Below, one piece after another: positions 32,307-38,506 of a stretch of 38,506 nt of DNA. A program made the position numbers and the translations under genes. Under the pieces are notes generated by a model. The model ran no database searches and was not told where the DNA came from. It saw nothing but the letters and a program-made list of their open reading frames with translations. The number at the start of each line of letters is the position of its first letter. Within the stretch, counting starts at the first letter, position 1. Origin of the DNA: Bacteroidales bacterium (lineage in GTDB: Bacteria > Bacteroidota > Bacteroidia > Bacteroidales > UBA932); NCBI GenBank assembly GCA_017443465.1, contig JAFRXO010000007.1, forward strand, positions 1-38,506, written 5' to 3'.

Positions 32307-33725
32307 ATGAGACTTATACCGATTTATTCCTGGACCCGCGGGGTCCGCAATTTCAACAAGAGGAACAGCCGTTTTTCCAAACAGCCCTGGGCCCAGGGCA
32401 TAATCCTTCTGGCCTGCGTCGCAGTAGCGATGTTGCTGGCAAACCTCCCCGGTACCAGGGACCTTTACCACTCATTCCTTGCCACTGACCTCGGATTCAG
32501 CGTGAAGACTCCCTCCGGAAGGGGTTTCATGTTCCCGAGGGACATGACCGTGCTGAATTTCGTCAATGACATCCTCATGGTCATTTTCTTTTTCTCGGTC
32601 GGCCTTGAAATCCGCCGCGAGATGGACCATGGAGAACTGAGTACGCCGAAAAAGGCGATCCTTCCCGTGATAGCCGCTTTCGGAGGTGTATTATTCCCCG
32701 CAGTAATATACACAGTAATAAATCACGGTACATATGCATCGTCGGGATGGGGGATTCCTACCGCAACCGACATCGCTTTCTCGATCGGTATCCTTTCCAT
32801 GCTTGGAAAGCGCGTCCCGCTGTCCCTCAAGGTTTTCCTCGCGACCCTTGCAGTCGCGGACGACCTTATCGCAATCCTTGTGGTTGCCATTTTCTACGGA
32901 GGCAGTATCAACCTGCTCCTTCTGGGGATCGCCTTCCTTGTAATACTCCTGGTAGTCCTCATCAACCGCCTCGGCGAGAAGCGTCCCTCCTTCTATCTGT
33001 TCCACGCCATACTGGTGTGGATACTGTTCTACTACGCCGGAATACACTCTACCATGTGCGGGGTGGTGATGGCCTTCCTCATACCGATGAAGCCCAGGTA
33101 CAACAGGGCATATTATTACAGGAAGCGCGACCAGTACCGCCGCAGGCTCTCCGAATATGACCTTATCGAAGAGGCCGGAGACTTCCCGAACGGGCCGCAG
33201 AGACACTGCCTGCGCAACCTGAGCCATATCAGCAAATACTGCATAGGGATGACCGACAGGATGGAGCATATGCTTTCTCCGTGGGTTACGTTCCTGATCA
33301 TGCCGCTGTTCGCACTTGCCAATGCCGGCGTGACCATCAGCGACCCGGCATATTTCAACATATTCCAGTTCTCTCCCGTGGAGGGAAGCGTCAGCCTGGG
33401 CATATTCCTTGGGCTCGTCCTTGGAAAGCCTGTAGGCATAACCCTGGCCAGTTTCATCGCAATCAAGACAGGGGTTGGCGCCATGCCGTCCAGGGCGACA
33501 TGGAAGATGCTTTTCGCGGTGGCCTGCCTGGGAGGAATCGGTTTCACCATGTCCATCTTCGTGGACACCCTTTCATTCTCCGACCAGCTGCCGGAAGTGA
33601 CTGCCAGGCTTCGTGACATGGGCAAGATCGCGGTCCTTCTCGGATCGCTTGTCGCAGGGGTTGTCGGTGCGTTCCTGATCTCCCTGGTGTCCCGGCTGGA
33701 GAATAAGGCTACCAGCCTTTCCTGA
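32307..33725 (+). CDS. nhaA: Na+/H+ antiporter NhaA
   Basis: The 472-residue inner-membrane antiporter exports sodium in exchange for protons. The start at 32307 follows a GGAGAA stretch. About 12 membrane segments are visible. The paired aspartates of the ion site are in FLATLAVADDLIAILVVAIFY, and GIPTATDIAFSIGILSMLG is the other core signature. A charged loop (about residues 270-320, rich in Arg and Tyr) separates the halves. The last 17 bp overlap the convergent hydroxyacid dehydrogenase gene, and a 15-bp direct repeat lies at this junction. Confidence 0.94.
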   Translation: MRLIPIYSWTRGVRNFNKRNSRFSKQPWAQGIILLACVAVAMLLANLPGTRDLYHSFLATDLGFSVKTPSGRGFMFPRDMTVLNFVNDILMVIFFFSVGLEIRREMDHGELSTPKKAILPVIAAFGGVLFPAVIYTVINHGTYASSGWGIPTATDIAFSIGILSMLGKRVPLSLKVFLATLAVADDLIAILVVAIFYGGSINLLLLGIAFLVILLVVLINRLGEKRPSFYLFHAILVWILFYYAGIHSTMCGVVMAFLIPMKPRYNRAYYYRKRDQYRRRLSEYDLIEEAGDFPNGPQRHCLRNLSHISKYCIGMTDRMEHMLSPWVTFLIMPLFALANAGVTISDPAYFNIFQFSPVEGSVSLGIFLGLVLGKPVGITLASFIAIKTGVGAMPSRATWKMLFAVACLGGIGFTMSIFVDTLSFSDQLPEVTARLRDMGKIAVLLGSLVAGVVGAFLISLVSRLENKATSLS

Positions 33726-33757
33726 TATTCCCGGCTATTGAAGCTACCAGCCTTTCC
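33708..33757. repeat. 15-bp direct repeat at the nhaA / dehydrogenase junction
   Basis: GCTACCAGCCTTTCC occurs at 33708-33722 and again at 33743-33757. The left copy contains the last sense codons of nhaA and the stop codon of the reverse dehydrogenase. The right copy encodes ERLVAS in the dehydrogenase. A short duplication or deletion between such copies may have reset the two stop codons. Confidence 0.85.
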
Positions 33758-34638
33758 CTGGCCTCTACGCTGGCCCAGGCTGTGTGCGGAGTGAAGCGGA
33801 ACCTCTCGGGGTGCCGTGTGTGGAGAAGCGGACTGTTGGCCGGTAGGGGCTCCTTCTCGAATACATCCAGCGCCGCTCCGCCTATGGCCTCTTCGTCGAT
33901 CGCGGCGGCAAGTGCGGCTTCGTTGACGATTCCTCCGCGTCCCATGTTCACTATGAAGGCTCCGGGTTTCATCATCTTCAGCTCTTTCTCTCCGATGAGG
34001 CCTGCTGTGTGCTCGTTATACGGGGCGTGGACGGATATGACATCCGAATGGCGCATAAGTTCCTCAAGAGGGACCGAGGGGTAGTCTTTGCAGTGGGAAG
34101 TCCCTGAGGTAGAATAATATATGACATTCATTCCGAAGGCGGTCCCGATCCGTGCGACCTTCGATCCTATGGTCCCCATGCCGACTATGCCCAGAGTCTT
34201 TCCGGTGCTTTCGTAGAACGGCTTTGAAAGGTCGGTGAAAATGTTGCTCGAGGAGTATTCCCCGCTTTTGACTTTCGCGTCAAGGTAAGGGCCGTTCCCC
34301 ATGAGGGAGAGGATGTGCATGAATGTCTCCTGTACGACGGCATCGGTGGAGTAACCGGCCACGTTCCTGACCGGTATGCCCCTCTTCCTGCATTCTTCCA
34401 CATCGATGTTGTTGACTCCGGTAGCGGCCTCGCATATGAGCCGGATCCCGGGACCGGCATCCAGCAGGGCGCGGTCGATACGGACCTTGTTGGTGATTAC
34501 CACCTCGGCATCAACGACTCTTTCCAGGGCCTGGGCCGGGGTCGAGGTTCCGTAGGTGACAAGTTCACCGCATTCTTCTATCGGGGTGAGGGGAGTGTCG
34601 CCAAGGGTGGCTGCATCCAGGAAGACTATCTTTGCCAT
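33709..34638 (-). CDS. D-2-hydroxyacid dehydrogenase
   Basis: The 309-residue NAD-dependent enzyme reduces a 2-oxoacid or oxidises a D-2-hydroxyacid. GMGTIGSKVARIG is the nucleotide-binding loop. NMGRGGIVNEAAL carries the catalytic arginine, DVFEKEPL the glutamate, and PHTAW the histidine. Overall it resembles glycerate or lactate dehydrogenases more than serine-pathway SerA, having no C-terminal ACT domain. The substrate is uncertain. The C-terminus ends ASIAGNIRKGW, somewhat shorter than usual, at the 15-bp repeat that overlaps nhaA. Confidence 0.9.
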   Translation of the reverse strand: MAKIVFLDAATLGDTPLTPIEECGELVTYGTSTPAQALERVVDAEVVITNKVRIDRALLDAGPGIRLICEAATGVNNIDVEECRKRGIPVRNVAGYSTDAVVQETFMHILSLMGNGPYLDAKVKSGEYSSSNIFTDLSKPFYESTGKTLGIVGMGTIGSKVARIGTAFGMNVIYYSTSGTSHCKDYPSVPLEELMRHSDVISVHAPYNEHTAGLIGEKELKMMKPGAFIVNMGRGGIVNEAALAAAIDEEAIGGAALDVFEKEPLPANSPLLHTRHPERFRFTPHTAWASVEARERLVASIAGNIRKGW

Positions 34639-34711
34639 TGTATTGAAATGCTTTATGTCGTAAAATTAGCAAAAAACGCAAAAAATAACCGTGCCTTTCA
34701 TTGGAAATGAG

Positions 34712-34719
34712 TAAATTTG
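34712..34719 (+). promoter_or_regulatory. -7 box for typA
   Basis: TAAATTTG matches TAnnTTTG and ends 25 bp before the typA ATG at 34745. A second match, TATTTTTG, lies at 34725-34732 and could give a very short leader. Confidence 0.5.
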
Positions 34720-34744
34720 TAAATTATTTTTGAAACAGACTCCA

Positions 34745-36559
34745 ATGCAAGAAATCAGGAATATCGCACTTATCGCACATGTCGACCACGGTAAGACCAC
34801 TATGGTAGACAGGATGATCTACCAGGCCAATCTGGTGCGCCGGCCGGAGAATCTCGGGAATCTCATTCTCGACAATAACGACATCGAAAGGGAGAGGGGA
34901 ATCACCATCCTGGCCAAGAATGTCTCGGTCACTTACAAGGGAGTGAAGATCAATATCATCGACACCCCGGGCCACGCCGATTTCGGCGGGGAGGTCGAGA
35001 GGGTCCTCAATATGGCTGACGGAGTGCTCCTTCTTGTGGATGCCTTCGAGGGATGCATGCCCCAGACCCGTTTCGTGCTCCAGAAGGCTCTCAGCATGGG
35101 AAAGAAACCCATCGTGGTCATTAACAAGGTCGACAAACCGAACTGCAATCCGGACGAGGTCCAGGAGCAGGTGTTCGACCTGATGTTCGACCTGAACGCC
35201 ACCGAGGAGCAGCTGGATTTCAAGACCATTTTCGGAAGCGCCAAGCAAGGCTGGATGTCAACGGACTGGCGACGTCCTACCAAGGACATCACCGCTCTTC
35301 TGGACACCATCCTCGAGGAAATCCCGGCGCCCAAGGTTGTAGAAGGAACGCCACAGCTCCTGATATCTTCACTGGAGTATTCCCCATATGTCGGACGTAT
35401 CGCAGTCGGCAAGCTTACCCGAGGCACTCTCAAGACCGGCCAGCAGGTGAGCCTCTGCAAGCGTTACGAGGAGATCCAGAAATCCAAGATCAAGCAGCTG
35501 ATGATTTTCGACGGACTGAGCAAGTCCAACGTCGAGGAAGTGGAATGCGGAGACATATGCGCGGTAGTCGGGATCGAAGGTTTCGAGATCGGAGACACCA
35601 TTTCCGATTATGAGAATCCCGAGGCCCTTCCTCCCATCGCTGTTGACGAGCCGACCATGAGCATGATGTTCATGATCAACAATTCCCCCTTCTTCGGACG
35701 TGACGGGAAATACGTAACTTCCAGGCATATAAAGGAGCGCCTTGACAAGGAGCTCGAGAAGAATCTGGCCTTGAGGGTGAAGCCAGGACTGAATGCTGAT
35801 TCTTTTGTGGTCTACGGCCGCGGTGTGCTTCATCTCTCAGTGCTTATCGAGGAAATGCGCCGCGAGGGATTCGAACTCCAGATCGGCCAGCCGAAGGTCC
35901 TGGACAAGACGATCGACGGACGCAGGTGCGAACCTATAGAGGAAATGACCATAGAGGTTCCGGAGGAATTCGTCGGGACCGCTATCGAACTCTCTACACG
36001 CCGCAAGGGAGCCCTCGTACGTATGGAACCGCGCGGTGACCGTACACTTCTGGACTTTGAGATCCCGACCAGGGGAATCATGGGCCTGAGGAGCAACCTG
36101 CTGACCGCCACCCAGGGAGAGGCTGTCATGGCGCACCGTTACAAGGAGTATCAGCCCTACAAGGGGGATATCGACGCCAGGGTGAACGGCTCCCTCGTTT
36201 CGATAGAGACCGGACAGGCGATAGCCTATTCGATGAACAAGCTTCTCGACAGGGGACGTTTCTTCGTGGATCCGGGAGAGGACATCTACGGAGGACAGGT
36301 TGTCGGCGAGCACACCCGTGAGAGGGACCTGAATGTAAACATATGCAAGACCAAGAAGCTCACCAACGTGCGTGCTGCAGGTTCGGACGAAAAGATCATA
36401 CTGCCCCCTCCGGTCAAATTCACCCTTGAGGAGGCGCTGGAGTACATCCGTGAGGACGAGCTGGTAGAGGTGACCCCTCATTATATGCGTATCCGCAAGA
36501 TATTCCTCGATCCGCTTGAGCGTAAGCGCCGCGGTGACACCGCTGATTCCGCAGAATAA
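34745..36559 (+). CDS. typA: Ribosome-associated translational GTPase TypA/BipA
   Basis: This 604-residue protein starts at the ATG at 34745; a TTG at 34730 lies inside a -7 box. The G1 motif AHVDHGKTT, switch region DNNDIERERGITILAKN, G3 DTPGHADFGGEVERV and G4 NKVDKPN are all intact. Domain II and the BipA-specific C-terminus (TRGIMGLRSNLLTATQGEAVM) follow. It binds the ribosome and helps 50S assembly and stress or low-temperature growth. Its neighbours yceD and rpmF are also ribosome-linked. Confidence 0.96.
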   Translation: MQEIRNIALIAHVDHGKTTMVDRMIYQANLVRRPENLGNLILDNNDIERERGITILAKNVSVTYKGVKINIIDTPGHADFGGEVERVLNMADGVLLLVDAFEGCMPQTRFVLQKALSMGKKPIVVINKVDKPNCNPDEVQEQVFDLMFDLNATEEQLDFKTIFGSAKQGWMSTDWRRPTKDITALLDTILEEIPAPKVVEGTPQLLISSLEYSPYVGRIAVGKLTRGTLKTGQQVSLCKRYEEIQKSKIKQLMIFDGLSKSNVEEVECGDICAVVGIEGFEIGDTISDYENPEALPPIAVDEPTMSMMFMINNSPFFGRDGKYVTSRHIKERLDKELEKNLALRVKPGLNADSFVVYGRGVLHLSVLIEEMRREGFELQIGQPKVLDKTIDGRRCEPIEEMTIEVPEEFVGTAIELSTRRKGALVRMEPRGDRTLLDFEIPTRGIMGLRSNLLTATQGEAVMAHRYKEYQPYKGDIDARVNGSLVSIETGQAIAYSMNKLLDRGRFFVDPGEDIYGGQVVGEHTRERDLNVNICKTKKLTNVRAAGSDEKIILPPPVKFTLEEALEYIREDELVEVTPHYMRIRKIFLDPLERKRRGDTADSAE

Positions 36560-36586
36560 TTCTGAGTGAAAATTGCCGCATGAGGC

Positions 36587-36616
36587 TTGCATTCAGAAAA
36601 AAAATGCTTACCTTTG
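36587..36616 (+). promoter_or_regulatory. Promoter of yceD-rpmF
   Basis: TTG at 36587-36589, 19 bases, then TACCTTTG at 36609-36616 is a full match to the Bacteroidota TTG/TAnnTTTG arrangement. It is the best promoter in the window and lies 26 bp before the yceD ATG. Confidence 0.75.
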
Positions 36617-36642
36617 CATCCCCTAAAATCTTTTGAAGGCAT

Positions 36643-37173
36643 ATGCATGAAAACTACATTATTCCTTTGAATGGATTGGACAGGGAGTGGAAGAAATTCC
36701 CCTGGCATGTAGGCAAAGAGTTCTTTACAGATTTTGGTAATTCAGAAATCCGCGATTGTGACGTTCAGGTTGAGGCTGAGGCGGCAAAAAGGGGGAGCAG
36801 GATCGACATTGACTGCCATATGGGCGGCTCAGTCGTGACAGTATGCGACCGCTGTCTCGGGGATCTGGAAATGGCAATCGATACTGACCTTCACCTTGCA
36901 GTGAGATTCGGGAACGAACCTGAGTCCTCACCTGAGGAAGAGGATGGACGCGAAGTGGTTTATGTCGGGATGGACAGCGACTCCATCGAGATGGATCAGA
37001 TTATCTACGATTACATATGCCTTTCCGTTCCGCTTCACAAGGTTCATGAGGACGGAGGCTGTGATCCGGAAGTTCTGAAGTTTATCAAGACAGATGGCGG
37101 GAGTGAGGAGAAGAAGGCTGCGGCCAATAATCCTTTCTCCGTCCTTAAAGGACTGTTGGACAAGAAATTATGA
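36643..37173 (+). CDS. yceD: YceD/DUF177 ribosomal accumulation protein
   Basis: The 176-residue DUF177 protein has the family cysteine pair in VVTVCDRCLGDLEM (CxxC) and an acidic middle (EPESSPEEEDGRE). The conserved EMDQIIYDYICLSVPLHKVHEDGGC segment follows. In other bacteria YceD aids 23S rRNA and 50S accumulation and is almost always next to rpmF, as here (19 bp). The start codon lies within CATATG. The ending NNPFSVLKGLLDKK resembles the usual C-terminus. Confidence 0.88.
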   Translation: MHENYIIPLNGLDREWKKFPWHVGKEFFTDFGNSEIRDCDVQVEAEAAKRGSRIDIDCHMGGSVVTVCDRCLGDLEMAIDTDLHLAVRFGNEPESSPEEEDGREVVYVGMDSDSIEMDQIIYDYICLSVPLHKVHEDGGCDPEVLKFIKTDGGSEEKKAAANNPFSVLKGLLDKKL

Positions 37174-37192
37174 TAATTAAAAATATTTAACA

Positions 37193-37375
37193 ATGGCACA
37201 TCCGAAACATAAACATTCGAAGCAGAGAAGGGATTTGCGGAGGACTCATGACTTCGCAGTTGTTCCGACCCTGAGCGTATGCCCCAATTGCGGTGCGACC
37301 GTGATATACCACAGGGTTTGCCCTCAGTGCGGTTATTATCGCGGACGTCAGATTATCGCCAAGGAGGCTGAATAA
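37193..37375 (+). CDS. rpmF: 50S ribosomal protein L32
   Basis: The 60-residue basic ribosomal protein begins MAHPKHKHSKQRRDLRRTHD, and its CPNC...CPQC is the four-cysteine zinc ribbon. The full length is normal. In many Bacteroidota rpmF is followed by plsX and fabH. Here it is followed by a tRNA gene and then opposite-strand DNA, so that order is broken or lies elsewhere. Confidence 0.97.
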   Translation: MAHPKHKHSKQRRDLRRTHDFAVVPTLSVCPNCGATVIYHRVCPQCGYYRGRQIIAKEAE

Positions 37376-37403
37376 AACCTTTCCGGAAAGGCTTCCGGTT
37401 GAT

Positions 37404-37475
37404 GGCCCTATAGTTCAACGGATAGAACGGAGGTTTCCTAAACCTTAAATATAGGTTCGATTCCTATTGGGGCTA
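37404..37475 (+). tRNA. tRNA-Arg (anticodon CCT)
   Basis: A 72-base cloverleaf. The acceptor pairs GGCCCTA with TGGGGCT (one G-T at the end and one T-G), followed by discriminator A. The D stem is GTTC/GAAC, and the anticodon stem GAGGT/ACCTT has loop TTCCTAA with CCT at its centre. The T stem is ATAGG/CCTAT with loop TTCGATT. CCA is not encoded. It lies 28 bp after rpmF and is followed at once by a terminator, making it a plausible integration target. Confidence 0.95.
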
Positions 37476-37477
37476 CA

Positions 37478-37524
37478 AAAAACCCTCGCAAGTGACTATA
37501 AATCAGCGCTTCGCGAGGGTTTTT
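37478..37524. terminator. Terminator after tRNA-Arg, probably bidirectional
   Basis: A 12-bp stem, AAAAACCCTCGC (37478-37489) pairing with GCGAGGGTTTTT (37513-37524), has a T run on each strand. Three further pairs are possible across a one-base bulge. It can end the rpmF/tRNA transcript and the opposing gene at 37543. Confidence 0.9.
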
Positions 37525-37531
37525 CGTGTTT

Positions 37532-37553
37532 TTAGTGGAACATTAGTGGAACA
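37532..37553. repeat. Perfect tandem 11-bp repeat beside tRNA-Arg
   Basis: TTAGTGGAACA occurs twice back to back (37532-37542 and 37543-37553). The right copy contains the last codons and stop of the reverse thioredoxin-fold gene. A tandem short repeat within 60 bp of a tRNA 3' end is the kind of site left by tyrosine-recombinase elements, but no integrase is in the window. Confidence 0.85.
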
Positions 37554-38505
37554 AATCTTCAAGATGTTCGTCAATCTTCTCCTTCGTCTCCGGAACCGAC
37601 GGCCTCAAATGCTCCCCAAAATCCACAATCACACCCTCTTTGTCAATTAAGATATAGAACGGGATACCCCGGCCCAAATGTAGGATAGGATCAAGGCCGG
37701 AGCGCTGGGCGTCGGTAAGGTGGAAAGTCTCAATCCCCAGCAAAGCGGATTCCATATCATCGGCCCCATTGTCCATATAGAAATTGACAATGCGGAGCGG
37801 CTTCCTCTGATAGTCTGCCGCCATACGCTTTTGGAAGGGAGTCTCATGCATCACCCCGGGGCACCAGGTGGCCCCAATGGTGATATACACAACCTTTCCC
37901 TCTTCCTTGGCAATGATGGACCGCAGCAACTTAAGCCCCTCATTCTCCTTCAGGACGATGGACTGGCCGTCACGGGGCTGGTCGGCCTTCAAAATGGCGT
38001 CAGACAAGGTCTTGGGATTCTCCTGATAGGCCTTCTTGAGTACATACCGGTCCCGAATGGAGAGTTTCAGCAGCGGATAGGTTACATTCTCATTGAAATT
38101 GTCAAAGTACTCTTCAAACTTAGCCACGTCATTGGCCTCCAGCAGCTGGTTATAGAAGTGACTGATGAGCATCTGCCGCAGCAGTTCGTTCTTGGTGGAC
38201 TTTTTCAGGAAGTCTACAAGGGCCGGATAATCATTGACGAATCGAAGGACTTCCTCTTTATCAAGACCGCGCAGCAGCCAATAGCAGATATTGGATGAAA
38301 GTTCAAACAAATTGCTGCTCAGGCAGTCTGCATTGAACAGGGGTTCCGCATCCTTAACCTTGAAGCATGTGTGTCCGGTAAAAGTTCCGGACGGTTTATA
38401 TAAAGTTTAACAATCAAACAAAGTCGGTTCGGTAGAACCATCAAGTTCATTGACAATATTGTAGTTAGGTTTTCCAAAGAGCTGTTGGAGCGGTGTTTTC
38501 TCTGT
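37543..38505 (-). pseudogene. Thioredoxin-fold (TlpA-like) protein, interrupted by an in-frame stop, upstream end cut by window
   Basis: The reverse frame is open from 38505 except for one TAA at 38407-38409. Downstream of it no ATG or GTG occurs before a TTG at 38308-38310, and the first internal ATG is at 38172. From the TTG the protein has 255 residues. An Asp/Glu/Leu-rich helical half is followed by a thioredoxin-like half: KVVYITIGATWC, an MDNGADD loop, and IPFYILIDKEGVIVDFG with the cis-proline. The active site reads WCPGV, so C150 is present but the second cysteine of CxxC is Val153. It may be a nonsense-inactivated gene, or two adjacent genes where the second uses TTG. The upstream piece (about 32 residues before the stop) is unassigned. 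Confidence 0.55.
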
Positions 38506-38506
38506 T

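Larger units (their letters stand above)
504..37019. repeat. Dispersed CATATG palindrome, about 58 copies
   Basis: The hexamer CATATG was found by eye at about 58 places, from 504 to 37014. About 8 are expected for this length at roughly 53% GC. The sister words CATATC, CATATT and CATATA occur about 9 to 14 times each. Copies lie inside genes on both strands and in all three codon phases. Others sit in gaps such as 5482 and 12246, and at start codons of bamD, gmhA, uppS and yceD. Flanking bases vary, so the core appears to be just the six bases. Confidence 0.8.

Noticed and set aside
37378-37391. Perfect 14-bp palindrome CCTTTCCGGAAAGG after rpmF
   Set aside because: No T run and only a few bases of loop possible; probably a minor structure between rpmF and the tRNA, not a terminator.
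38407-38409. TAA read as a recoded codon
   Set aside because: No stop-codon recoding signal is visible and TAA is used as a normal stop elsewhere in the window; nonsense mutation or a gene boundary is simpler.

Overview
The window is chromosomal DNA from a member of the Bacteroidota, most likely the order Bacteroidales. The evidence is the gene set: an omega subunit of the Bacteroidota type, OmpH/Skp genes beside bamA, two-subunit 2-oxoacid oxidoreductase, class III ribonucleotide reductase, and a Tat-signal lipoprotein hydrolase. Many intergenic regions also carry the Bacteroidota -7 promoter box TAnnTTTG. GC content looks slightly above half. No species can be named from this sequence alone.

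Layout. 1-283 is a repeat-bearing leader. 284-3573 holds a secreted GH31 glycosidase facing a Tat/lipoprotein GH20-like protein and a Fur-family regulator. 3628-7536 is a forward cluster: trxB, bamD, rpoZ, recN. 7537-14023 is a reverse operon: Skp-like chaperone, GT4 glycosyltransferase, LysM/periplasmic-binding protein, and three genes (hddA, gmhA and an hddC-gmhB fusion) that give all four steps from sedoheptulose 7-phosphate to GDP-D-glycero-alpha-D-manno-heptose. pdxJ (reverse) and nadK (forward) diverge near 14.8 kb. 14873-19696 is an envelope block: nadK, uppS, bamA, skp, ended by a strong terminator. 19824-24061 is korA-korB-gdhA, linking 2-oxoglutarate and glutamate and ended by a second strong terminator. 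24194-26664 is lysC-lysA, and 26730-29299 is a DASS transporter with a porin. 29296-32015 is nrdD-nrdG on the reverse strand with a structured leader. nhaA, a D-2-hydroxyacid dehydrogenase, typA, yceD and rpmF follow. The right end is tRNA-Arg(CCT), a terminator, a tandem 11-bp repeat, and a probably broken thioredoxin-fold gene that looks like the edge of accessory DNA.

The genes are mostly housekeeping: outer-membrane assembly (bamA, bamD, two skp), envelope glycan precursors (uppS, heptose operon, GT4), anaerobic metabolism (korAB, nrdDG), lysine/peptidoglycan precursors (lysC, lysA), and translation (typA, rpmF, tRNA-Arg). No CRISPR array, complete mobile element or phage region is visible.

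The most striking signal is not a gene. The palindrome CATATG occurs about 58 times by hand count, roughly seven times the number expected from base composition. It appears in all three codon frames, between genes and at start codons. It resembles the highly iterated palindrome HIP1 of cyanobacteria and may be a genome-wide DNA-level signal in this lineage. Smaller items are a porin terminator lying inside antisense nrdG, a hairpin-rich nrdD leader, and two repeat families at the left end.
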